DNA of 32,347 bases, taken from Candidatus Sulfotelmatobacter sp. (GTDB lineage Bacteria; Acidobacteriota; Terriglobia; Terriglobales; Acidobacteriaceae). Location: assembly GCA_017883385.1 (NCBI GenBank), contig JADGNQ010000062.1, positions 1-32,347 of the forward strand. Direction: 5' to 3'. Under the pieces are notes generated by a model. It made no database searches and was not told where the DNA came from. It saw nothing but the letters and a program-made list of their open reading frames with translations. Every line of letters begins with the position of its first letter. The stretch's first letter is position 1. The translations under genes and the position numbers were made by a program. This document shows positions 1-6,907 of the stretch, piece by piece.

Positions 1-141
1 CACGCTGAACACACTGAACTCACCTCTGCCCTTCGGCAACTTCGCCACGCGGTTTGGAGGAAGCTGGAACCTAGTTTGACTCATTTGCCAGCTGGCACGG
101 CATCAATCAGGCGAAAGGATGAACGAGGTTCAGTTCGATGA
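1..141 (+). CDS. C-terminal tail of an unidentified gene entering from the left (possible tyrosine recombinase)
   Basis: Frame 1 is open from the first base of the window to a TGA at 139-141, giving 46 codons with no start in the window. The translation begins HAEHTELTSALRQLRHAVWR. The opening resembles the stretch just after the catalytic tyrosine of tyrosine recombinases, where Y-x-H is followed by a short amphipathic helix, but the tyrosine itself would lie outside the window. A tRNA 3' fragment follows about 65 bases downstream, the usual setting of an integrase gene. The call is inference from a short tail plus context. It could equally be another gene's end or a chance open frame. Confidence 0.3.
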   Translation, partial: HAEHTELTSALRQLRHAVWRKLEPSLTHLPAGTASIRRKDERGSVR

Positions 142-206
142 GTACCCTAGTCTAGAGCGCTATCCGTGCCGTTTCATTTCAATAAGTTGCGAACCTAAGA
201 CGACTA

Positions 207-247
207 TCACGCCGGTGACACGGGTTCAAATCCCGTCGGGGACGCTA
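207..247 (+). other. tRNA 3'-end fragment, possible attachment-site remnant
   Basis: Positions 220-236 form a canonical T arm: stem ACGGG/CCCGT around the loop TTCAAAT. It is followed by a seven-base acceptor strand CGGGGAC, a G in the discriminator position and CTA where CCA would be. Just before it, TCAC-GCC-GGTGA can fold as a long variable arm, as in tRNA-Ser or tRNA-Leu. The matching 5' acceptor strand (GTCCCCG) is not found in the preceding 200 bases and no proper anticodon arm can be drawn. So this is a 3' fragment, not a working tRNA. Such fragments are typical of the distal end of elements integrated into tRNA genes. Confidence 0.42.
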
Positions 248-376
248 TAGCCTGGGCAACAACGCTGACCCTTGCTAACACGAAACTACCGGCAATTCCC
301 GTGAAGAAAGTTGACCTGATCTTCCCACGTTCCAGTGTGAACTCGTGCCGGATCGTGGAACGACACCGTCGACCCT

Positions 377-2968
377 CTACTCCCCCTTGGGTTTCTGCTG
401 TTCCTCCTGCCGCCGTTTCTCCTCTTGTTTTTTCTGCTCGGGTGTTTGCACCTTCGGTTGCTGGCGTTGGGGCGATGTCGCCGGTTTCGTCTCCGGAGCC
501 GGCGTGCGTGGTTGGGCGCTCGGCGGAGGAGTTTGTGGACGCGAGGAAGGCTGGTTCCGGTTCGGTTCAGGTCGATTCGTTGGCGGTGTCGGCGCCGGTT
601 GATGCGGCTGCGCCACCGGGGGACGCTCATTCCGCGCAGGTGGCTCGGTTGGACGGTTCGGCTCGGGCCGGTTCGTTGGCTGTGCGGGCACCGGTTGATG
701 CGGTTGTGCCACCGGGGGACGCTCATTCCGCGCAGGTGGCTCGGTTGGACGGTTCGGCTCGGGGCGATTGGTTGGCTGCGTCGGCACCGGCTGATGCGGC
801 TGCGCCACCGGGGGACGCTCATCCCGCGCAGGTGGCTCAGTTGGACGGTTCGGCTCGGGCCGATTCGTTGGCTGTGACGGCACCGGCTGATGCGGCTGTG
901 CTACCGGGGAACGCTCATTCCGCACGGGCGGCTCAGTTGGACGGTTCGGCTCGGGGCGATTGGTTGGCTGTGTCGGCACCGGCTGATGCGGCTGTGCTAC
1001 CGGGGGACGCTCATTCCGCACGGGCGGCTCAGTTGGACGGTTCGGCTCGGGGCGATTGGTTGGCTGCGTCGGTACTGGCTGATTCGGTTGCGCCGATGGT
1101 GGACGCTCATTCCGCACGGGCGGCTCGGTTGGACGATTCGGCTCGGCGCGATTGGCTGGTTGCGTTGGTACCGGCTGATTCGGTTGCGCCAATGATGGAC
1201 GGTTCGGCTGAGCAGGATTGGCCGCTCCCGGACGTTCATTCGCCGCCGGCTGGTTGCTCGGGCGGCTTGCTGGCTGGTTCGCAGGTGGCGGATTGCCGGG
1301 TTGCCCTGGTCTGGCAGCGCTGGGTTGGTTCGGCTGATTCCCTGGACGTCCCATGTTGGGCGTCGCTGCCTTGCCCGGAGGCGCCTGCCTCACCATTGGT
1401 TGCGTCGCGGGCGCATTGGCTGGACGCAAGCTCCGAACTTCATGGCTCGCCAGAGGCTGACCAGGATGTGCTGCCAGAGCCTGTTGTTGTCTTGCGAAAG
1501 CGACCGGAGGCGGTGGTGGTGTCGCCTTGGCGATCACTTGCCGGTTCGCCACTGCTGCTGGCGGCGCGGCTACACGGTTCGCAGTCGCAGCTCTGGCTCC
1601 AAGCACGCTCTCTCGCGTGGGAGCAACCGCAACCCTCGAACTGATGGGCGCACGGGCGATATCCCGCGCGTTCACAACAACCGCGGCTCTGCCTACAGGC
1701 TGAGCACTCATGAAAGCGCGTTGTGGAACCGCCGTTACACCTCCTCGCACATTCCTGTTCACGTACGTCACATTCGTGATGTTCGTGGTTTTGTTGACGA
1801 TGGTCGTGTTGTAGACGTTCGTAATCGTGACGTTATTGACGGTGGTATTGCTGACGTTGACCCGATTCACATACTCCCGACTGACGTGGTACGAGGGCAT
1901 ATAGACTTCGCGCGGGCCCAGCGGAAACCATCCCACATTGCCGCCGAAGCCAGCACCCCCGCCGCCAATAAAAACCACCAGCGCCGGCGCATAAACCGCC
2001 CGCACGGCTACAGGTCCGGCCACCCAGCCCCAGCGTCCGCCGACGGTCACCCAGCGTCCATAGTGAAATGGAGCGTAGCCCCACGAAGCGTCATCTACCC
2101 ACGTCCATCCCCAGGGAGAGATCCAATCCCAATGGCCATCGTGATAGGGCGCCCAACCCGCAGATACGCGATTGGGGTACCAGACATGCCCGTAGTTCGA
2201 ATCGTCGCGCCAGTCGCCATTGTCGTCCAGGTCGTCATAGCCGACCACGTCGTGCGACACGTATTGCGCCGAGCGCGAGTCGTCGTGCCGGTGCTCGCGG
2301 CTGTATGCCCAGTTGTCAAACTGATCGGGGCCGCCGATTTGAACCACGTCGGCCGTCAGCGAGTCGGTTCCGCTGAACGTGCCTTTCTGCCCCGCATGCA
2401 GCGTAAAGTTTTGGCCGTTGCCGGTCGACTCGCCCTCGCCTTGCCGCACGCTAACGACCGTGTAGGTTCCGTCTTCACTGGCCGTAACCCGATAGCTCCC
2501 GGGCTGGAGAATGGAGAACGCCTGGTTCGGCGTGTCGACTTCGAAGACGTCGTCGCTGTCCAGTTGCCGCACGCTGACATTCAGCGAACCTGACGTAAGC
2601 TGGATCTGAACCGAGCGGTCATCCAGATTGAGAAAAGAGAAACCGGTATTGGCGTCCAGTCGAATCACGGCCGAGCCGAATTGCAGTTCGGCGCGTGAGT
2701 CCTTGTCTGCCCAGAGTTTGTCGCCGGTCGTCATGGGCCGGTTTGCAACCGCCTGCACCCACTCCGATTCACCAGCCGGCTGCAATGAAACCGAGCCCTC
2801 CATGTAGCCGAGTCGAGCCACCCGGCTCGGGGGATCGTCTTGTTGGGCGCTCTGCTGAGTGTCTGGCCGGTCTTGAGCGGTTGCTCGAAGTGGTAGTACC
2901 GCAATTGCGAGCGACAGCAGCAGCACTGCGCTCACCCAACTCAGATTCTTTTGCAATGTCGTATGCAT
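377..2968 (-). CDS. secreted FecR/DUF6600-type protein with proline-rich tandem-repeat tail
   Basis: This 863-residue protein starts at the ATG complementary to 2966-2968. Residues 1-31 are a signal peptide (hydrophobic core, then LRATAQ). Residues about 48-190 resemble a FecR-like domain, with VARLGYMEGSVSLQPAGESEW and LQPGSYRV. Residues about 250-320 are very rich in Trp, Tyr and Gly (GHWDWISPWGWTWVDD, WGYAPFHYGRW), as in DUF6600 proteins. An Asn/Thr/Val-rich stretch follows at about 370-410. The last 340 residues are low-complexity Pro/Asn/Gln/Arg, including six 32-residue repeats built on PTQPTNRPEPNRPTEPP. The protein should be exported and perhaps cell-envelope associated; its role is unknown. 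It is transcribed divergently from the sortase locus. The domain calls are by eye. Confidence 0.85.
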   Translation of the reverse strand: MHTTLQKNLSWVSAVLLLSLAIAVLPLRATAQDRPDTQQSAQQDDPPSRVARLGYMEGSVSLQPAGESEWVQAVANRPMTTGDKLWADKDSRAELQFGSAVIRLDANTGFSFLNLDDRSVQIQLTSGSLNVSVRQLDSDDVFEVDTPNQAFSILQPGSYRVTASEDGTYTVVSVRQGEGESTGNGQNFTLHAGQKGTFSGTDSLTADVVQIGGPDQFDNWAYSREHRHDDSRSAQYVSHDVVGYDDLDDNGDWRDDSNYGHVWYPNRVSAGWAPYHDGHWDWISPWGWTWVDDASWGYAPFHYGRWVTVGGRWGWVAGPVAVRAVYAPALVVFIGGGGAGFGGNVGWFPLGPREVYMPSYHVSREYVNRVNVSNTTVNNVTITNVYNTTIVNKTTNITNVTYVNRNVRGGVTAVPQRAFMSAQPVGRAAVVVNARDIARAPISSRVAVAPTRESVLGARAATANRVAAPPAAVANRQVIAKATPPPPPVAFARQQQALAAHPGQPLASHEVRSLRPANAPATQPMVRQAPPGKAATPNMGRPGNQPNQPSAARPGQPGNPPPANQPASRPSNQPAANERPGAANPAQPNRPSLAQPNQPVPTQPANRAEPNRPTEPPVRNERPPSAQPNQPVPTQPTNRPEPNRPTEPPVRNERPPVAQPHQPVPTQPTNRPEPNRPTEPPVRNERSPVAQPHQPVPSQPTNRPEPNRPTEPPARDERPPVAQPHQPVPTQPTNRPEPNRPTEPPARNERPPVAQPHQPVPAQPTNRPEPNRPTEPPARNERPPVAQPHQPAPTPPTNRPEPNRNQPSSRPQTPPPSAQPRTPAPETKPATSPQRQQPKVQTPEQKKQEEKRRQEEQQKPKGE
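555..1230 (-). repeat. 96-bp in-frame tandem repeats in the DUF6600-type gene
   Basis: The plus-strand landmark GGACGCTCATTCC (with small variants) recurs at 621, 717, 813, 909, 1005 and 1101, exactly 96 bases apart, with degenerate partial copies on both sides. Each unit encodes 32 residues of the Pro/Arg/Asn/Glu-rich tail, so changes in copy number keep the frame. The units are similar but not identical, and the copies nearest the gene's 3' end differ most in the QPHQPVP part. The array is also stop-free in other frames, which produces long false open frames on the opposite strand. Confidence 0.93.
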
Positions 2969-3456
2969 ACCCTAACTGACCTCAGACTTTCTGCTCGCGG
3001 AACCGGATGTTTCTCGGGATTCGCGTCAAGTTTTGATGCTGGATGTATTCGCCTCGGTTGGGATTTCGTGCCACGCGCACGACAGCGACTTGGCGGCGAG
3101 AGCCACGAACACACGCTGGCGTTCGGCCGACACACTAAGCAGAATGAAGGATGACAGATGGGTAGGGGCGAAATCTGAGCAAGATAGCTCATGTGCCGAG
3201 ATTGGGATCAGGATGCCTGTCGGAGGCGAAAGCAGGGATTGCCTGCCGTGTCGTACGTTCGTGAAAGATGCGCGGTCAATATTGACCAGTAATCGAACCC
3301 TCAATGCCCGATACTTGCCCTCGAACAACTCTCCACGGTCTGAAGAACGGCCGGACTCTCCGGCTGCAGGCCTCTTGTGATGCCGACAGCATGAAAGAGG
3401 TCTTGTTACGCAACCACAACCGGGCGAGTTTGTCGGGAAGAAATATAGGAGAAATC
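2969..3456. other. 488-bp divergent intergenic region between the DUF6600-type gene and the sortase locus
   Basis: No convincing gene is present: the open frames here are short, lack ribosome-binding sites and resemble nothing I recognise. The region must hold the promoters for the leftward 863-residue protein and the rightward sortase locus, but I cannot pick a convincing -35/-10 pair on either strand. The one clear structure is a perfect 14-base palindrome at 3274-3287. The far right end carries a good Shine-Dalgarno site (AGGAG at 3447-3451), five bases from the ATG at 3457. Confidence 0.6.
3274..3287. promoter_or_regulatory. perfect palindrome GGTCAATATTGACC, candidate operator
   Basis: The 14 bases GGTCAATATTGACC are exactly self-complementary and lie about 170 bases before the first sortase-locus gene and 305 bases before the divergent DUF6600-type gene. 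Each half contains TTGACC, close to a -35 hexamer, but no good -10 lies at the right distance on either strand. A dimeric regulator site is a reasonable reading. A chance palindrome cannot be excluded. Confidence 0.35.
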
Positions 3457-4179
3457 ATGAAACTGCGTAAAGGGTTGGGAATCGTAATGTGCCTTACCGT
3501 GCTCTTTGTCCTCATTGTGCCAGCGGCGATGGCGGATGACTGGAACAGAAAGACTGTTATCACCTTCAGCGGGCCCGTCGAAGTTCCAGGCGTAGGCGCT
3601 CAAACGTTGCCGGCGGGTACGTATGTTTTCAAGATTCTGGATTCACAATCCGACCGCCATATCGTTCAGATCTTCAATCAAGAAGAGACCCACCTGTTTA
3701 CAACTATCCTCGCCATCCCAAACTACCGTTTGAAGACAACGGACAAGACGGTAATCACATTTCGCGAGCGTCCCGTTGGACAGCCAGAGGCTCTGAGAGC
3801 ATGGTTTTACCCTGGCCACGCATGGGGTGAAGAGTTTGTCTACGCGAAGTCGAGAGCCATCGAGTTGGCCAAGGAAACCAATGAGCCTGTGCTCGCGACT
3901 CCGATCGAGCTGGCGGCCTCTCCCATCGAGGCTTTGAAGACGGCGCCGGTCGAGGCCGTTGCCCCTACCGGGGAGCCAGTTGAATTGGCCCAGGTTGTTG
4001 AACCACCTCCAGTGGCTACCGCTGAACCAGTGGCCGTGCCTGCCACCGAATCAGTAACTGTGGCCGCCGCTCACCCCCTGCCGAAAACAGCAAGTCCGCT
4101 GCCCCTGATTGCATTGATCGGGTTGCTGACGATTGGCGTCGGCCTCGCTCTTTCGTTAATTTCGAAGCGAACCGTCTGA
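3457..4179 (+). CDS. small secreted protein with LPKTAS sortase sorting signal
   Basis: The start at 3457 is set by AGGAG five bases upstream and by the signal peptide it exposes (residues 1-26, MKLRKGLGIVMCLTV then PAAMA). The open frame extends further upstream, but that part lacks a signal sequence. The mature part (27-130) begins DDWNRKTVITFSGPVEVPG and contains the short beta-rich pattern LPAGTYVFKI, seen in small exported acidobacterial proteins. Residues 140-205 are a Pro/Ala/Val/Glu spacer. The C-terminus is a textbook sorting signal: LPKTAS at 208-213, a hydrophobic helix at 215-235 and a short KRTV tail. It is therefore the likely substrate of the sortase encoded two genes downstream. 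The molecular role of the mature domain is unknown. Confidence 0.85.
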   Translation: MKLRKGLGIVMCLTVLFVLIVPAAMADDWNRKTVITFSGPVEVPGVGAQTLPAGTYVFKILDSQSDRHIVQIFNQEETHLFTTILAIPNYRLKTTDKTVITFRERPVGQPEALRAWFYPGHAWGEEFVYAKSRAIELAKETNEPVLATPIELAASPIEALKTAPVEAVAPTGEPVELAQVVEPPPVATAEPVAVPATESVTVAAAHPLPKTASPLPLIALIGLLTIGVGLALSLISKRTV

Positions 4180-4309
4180 GCCAAGTAAAGAGATGGATCT
4201 GCGGGGGCGACCGATCCATGTGAGTTGATCGGATGCCGGACGGCGCGAAACATTGCGACCGTCCGGTTCCTCCCGGCACGGCTCAGGTTGCAACGAAAGA
4301 AAGCGACGG

Positions 4310-5347
4310 ATGACCGAGCCTTCTGTGTCCGCGCCATATCTGCAAAGAGTCCTGAGGCACGCCATGGAGCATTCCGCTAACTGGCTGGGTGTTCTTCTAG
4401 TGCTGATTACATTAGCTAGCTTGGCTCGGCCACAAGAACCCACTTTGTCGCACAATCGCTCGGGCGACGAATACACCATTCGAGTAGATGTTGACATGGT
4501 GGTTTTGCGTGCAACTGCCCAGGACCGCAAAAACATTCTTGTCTCCGGACTCGGTAAGGACGATTTCCAGGTTTACGAAAACGGAGTGCTGCAACCGATC
4601 AAGTACTTCAGTCACGAAGATATCCCGGTCACGGTGGGCCTGGTTGTCGATAACAGTGGAAGCATGGGTCCGAAGCTCCGGGACGTGGTTGCTGCCGCGT
4701 TGGTGTTTGCCCGCTCTAGCAATCCGCACGACCAGATGTTCGTGGTCAATTTCAACGAAGCAGTCTCGTTTGGCCTTCGCGGCAATGCGCCGTTCACAGA
4801 CCAAGCGACTCAATTGGAAGTTGCTCTGTCCAGCATCCGCGCCCGTGGTGAGACAGCACTGTACGATGCGGTTGCTGCCGCTCTCGAGCATCTAAAGAAG
4901 GGCAATCGCGACAAGAAGGTGCTGATCGTAATCAGTGATGGCGGCGACAACGCCAGCAAGCATAAGCTCGGCGAAATCATGGCCATGGCAGGGCAGCCCG
5001 ACGCGATCATCTACACTATCGGCATTTTCGATGATCAAGATGCCGATCGAAACCCTAAGGTACTCAAGCGGCTTGCCAAGGACACAGGCGGCGAGGCCTT
5101 CCTGCCGGAATCGTTAAAGGACGTTGCCCCCATCTGCGAACAGATCGCGCGCGACATCCGCAATCAGTACACCATTGCGTATGTCCCCACGAACAAAAAG
5201 CGGGACGGAAGCTATCGGGTCGTGCAAGTGAAGGCCAGCGCACCAGGTCGTGGACGTTTGTCGGTCCGCTCCCGGACCGGCTATTTCGCACCGTCCGCAC
5301 AGTCACCATCAGCGGCAAAGACGAATGATCATGCAGCTCAAAACTGA
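4310..5347 (+). CDS. secreted VWFA domain protein (acidobacterial type)
   Basis: The 345-residue protein has an N-terminal hydrophobic segment (residues 24-40, WLGVLLVLITLASLARPQ) that looks like a signal peptide. It is followed by the region typical of acidobacterial VWFA proteins (VDVDMVVLRATAQD, DDFQVYENGVLQPIKYF) and a full VWA fold. The metal-ion-dependent adhesion site is intact: D114-N-S116-G-S118, T182 and D210 of ISDGGDN. The C-terminus (YTIAYVPTNKK, RTGYFAP) also fits the family. The start is uncertain: 4310 gives a basic n-region, 4364 has a better Shine-Dalgarno (GAGG, six bases away), and a TTG at 4253 is less likely. It lies between a sorting-signal protein and a sortase, and overlaps the sortase start by 23 bases. 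It has no LPxTG-like signal itself. Its ligand is unknown. Confidence 0.9.
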   Translation: MTEPSVSAPYLQRVLRHAMEHSANWLGVLLVLITLASLARPQEPTLSHNRSGDEYTIRVDVDMVVLRATAQDRKNILVSGLGKDDFQVYENGVLQPIKYFSHEDIPVTVGLVVDNSGSMGPKLRDVVAAALVFARSSNPHDQMFVVNFNEAVSFGLRGNAPFTDQATQLEVALSSIRARGETALYDAVAAALEHLKKGNRDKKVLIVISDGGDNASKHKLGEIMAMAGQPDAIIYTIGIFDDQDADRNPKVLKRLAKDTGGEAFLPESLKDVAPICEQIARDIRNQYTIAYVPTNKKRDGSYRVVQVKASAPGRGRLSVRSRTGYFAPSAQSPSAAKTNDHAAQN

Positions 5348-5945
5348 ACGGGAGACACTCCCCACGAGAGTTCAGCGGTTTCTTAGTTGGAGTCAACGCC
5401 TCCTTTTCGTTACTGGTACTCTTGCCCTCTGCTACGTCGGTTTCAATCTGCTCGACGCCCGGCTCTACCAGGTGTCTGCAAAGCGGTCCCTGGAGAAGCA
5501 GATCCAACTGGAGAACAAGTACCACGACACCCAGCCTCGACCAACGCTCAAAACGGGCGACGTTCTGGGCCGCATCGATATCCCGAGGCTGGGAGTCTCC
5601 GTCGCAGTTCTGCAAGGGACCAATTCGCGAATATTGCGGCTGGGTGCAGGACATATCGAAGGCACTTCTCTTCCAGGAGAATCCGGGAACACTGGAATCG
5701 CTGGGCATCGCGACACGTTCTTCCGCGACTTGAAAGACATCCACCAAAACGATGAGATTCAGATTCAGACAACAACCGGATTATTTCGCTACGGGGTAGA
5801 CTGGGCAAAGGTCGTCGAACCCGATGACACCACGGTTCTCGAGCCTTCGGCACCGGGATCCACGCTCACGCTCGTGACCTGCTATCCATTCTATTTCGTC
5901 GGTCCGGCACCGAAGCGGTTTGTCGTGCGAGCGCACAAGTATTAA
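5325..5945 (+). CDS. class D-like sortase
   Basis: This 206-residue transpeptidase has an N-terminal membrane anchor at about 26-44 (LLFVTGTLALCYVGFNLL) and a sortase domain from about 77. The catalytic residues are all visible: His128 in GNTGIAGHRDTFF, Cys186 in TLTLVTCYPF and Arg198 in PKRFVV. Sortases cut LPxT-G/A signals and join the threonine carboxylate to an amine on the cell surface. The expected substrate is the LPKTAS protein at 3457-4179. The ATG at 5325, or the ATG two codons later at 5331, overlaps the end of the VWA gene, so the two are probably translationally coupled. The open frame upstream of 5325 lies inside the VWA gene and is ignored. The subclass is judged from the short length and the LPxTA-type partner. 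Confidence 0.92.
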   Translation: MIMQLKTERETLPTRVQRFLSWSQRLLFVTGTLALCYVGFNLLDARLYQVSAKRSLEKQIQLENKYHDTQPRPTLKTGDVLGRIDIPRLGVSVAVLQGTNSRILRLGAGHIEGTSLPGESGNTGIAGHRDTFFRDLKDIHQNDEIQIQTTTGLFRYGVDWAKVVEPDDTTVLEPSAPGSTLTLVTCYPFYFVGPAPKRFVVRAHKY

Positions 5946-6170
5946 CCGCAAGGGCATCCTGGAGTATGGCGTTTGACGTCATGGGAAATGTCGAGCGCTA
6001 AATCTGCCCATGGTTCCGATTGATCCTGTCTTTACTCCGCCGATTCCACGATTCAAGCACCCAAGGGCGATTGCCAGTTCAGACCTAGCGCTGCTTGACA
6101 CCGTATTCGGAGAGGTGCTACAAGGCGCAAGGCAACCACAAGCGGCAAGGCGTTGCACCAGGAGTCGCCG

Positions 6171-6842
6171 ATGGGCGGACAGGGAATAGAACGTCGGGAA
6201 ATCCTCCGCTTTATCGGCATCGCGTCTGTGGCGGCGAGCTTTCCCGGGTTCCATCAATGGGCGTTCGCATGTGCTCATCATCAGGAACCTGCCGCGACGG
6301 CGCCGATTGATGCTGGCCCCTACAACCCTCTTTTCTTCTCCCCGCAGCAATTCAGAATGGTCGAGCATTTGGCGGAGATGATCATTCCGGAAGACGATAC
6401 GCCCGGAGCAAAGAAAGCTGGCGTCGCGGAGTTCATCGATTTCATGGTGGCCAACAAGGTTCCGGTGAGCGCATCGCGCGACGTGCGTTCGACACAGGAC
6501 ACGATTGAAATGGGGAATGAGGCGCAAAGTCGGTTTCTCGCGGGGCTAGGCTGGATGAATACACGTAGCCATTCAGAATTTGAGCGGGAGTTCATGGACT
6601 GTACTCGCGAGCAACAGAATGCGCTGTTGGAAGAACTAGCGTACAAGGCGAAATTCAAACCGACGACGGAGAGTGGACGCGCATTTTTTCAAATGATGCG
6701 CGATTACACGGTTGTCGGTTACTACACAACCAAAGTCGGATTAGAGAGCCTGGGATATCCCGGGCTTCGGACGGTATGGCCAAAGATGCCGAGCTGTCCG
6801 CATCCTGACGATCCCGAACACACGCATCTGCGTGAACCATAG
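6171..6842 (+). CDS. gluconate 2-dehydrogenase subunit 3-like protein with Tat signal
   Basis: The ATG at 6171 is chosen because AGGAG ends six bases upstream; an earlier in-frame TTG at 6153 has no such site. The 223-residue product starts with a twin-arginine-like signal (ERREILRFIGIASVAASFPG), then has the family pattern FFSPQQFRMVEHLAEMIIPE, DTPGAKKAGVAEFIDFMV and, near the end, TTKVGLESLGYPG. Subunit 3 proteins are small partners of GMC-type dehydrogenases. In FAD-glucose and gluconate dehydrogenases they act as a chaperone or subunit and carry the Tat signal for the complex. The GMC gene follows after 65 bases, and that protein has no export signal of its own, so hitch-hiker export is likely. 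Confidence 0.88.
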   Translation: MGGQGIERREILRFIGIASVAASFPGFHQWAFACAHHQEPAATAPIDAGPYNPLFFSPQQFRMVEHLAEMIIPEDDTPGAKKAGVAEFIDFMVANKVPVSASRDVRSTQDTIEMGNEAQSRFLAGLGWMNTRSHSEFEREFMDCTREQQNALLEELAYKAKFKPTTESGRAFFQMMRDYTVVGYYTTKVGLESLGYPGLRTVWPKMPSCPHPDDPEHTHLREP

Positions 6843-6907
6843 CGTCCAGTTGCTTTCGCTCCAACGGCCTAGAACTAGACGGGCAAGAGTCAGCGAGGAT
6901 TGTTTCA

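Noticed and set aside
207-247. Functional tRNA gene
   Set aside because: Only the T arm, 3' acceptor strand and possibly a variable arm can be drawn. No 5' acceptor strand, D arm or anticodon arm is present.
621-1196. Regularly spaced repeats as a possible CRISPR array
   Set aside because: The whole 96-base unit repeats without unique spacers, and it is in frame inside a coding sequence. There are no cas genes in the window.
301-1644. Long plus-strand open frame (447 codons) over the repeat region, with other long frames beside it
   Set aside because: It is antisense to the DUF6600-type gene. The 96-bp repeats lack stops in several frames, and the translation (repeating LDGSARAD-type units) has no recognisable domain, whereas the minus-strand protein has a signal peptide and domains.
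1301-2593. Plus-strand open frame of 430 codons
   Set aside because: It is the mirror of the DUF6600-type coding region. It is Arg/His/Pro-rich, without domain features or a ribosome-binding site.
4193-4219. ATGGATC/GATCCAT inverted repeat after the LPKTAS gene as a terminator
   Set aside because: The loop is 13 bases, the stem only seven base pairs, and no T-run follows. The next gene appears to belong to the same transcription unit.
5250-5324. Extended N-terminus of the sortase
   Set aside because: The 25 extra codons lie entirely within the VWA gene and read as Arg/His/Pro-rich sequence. The membrane anchor sits at the normal distance from the ATG at 5325.
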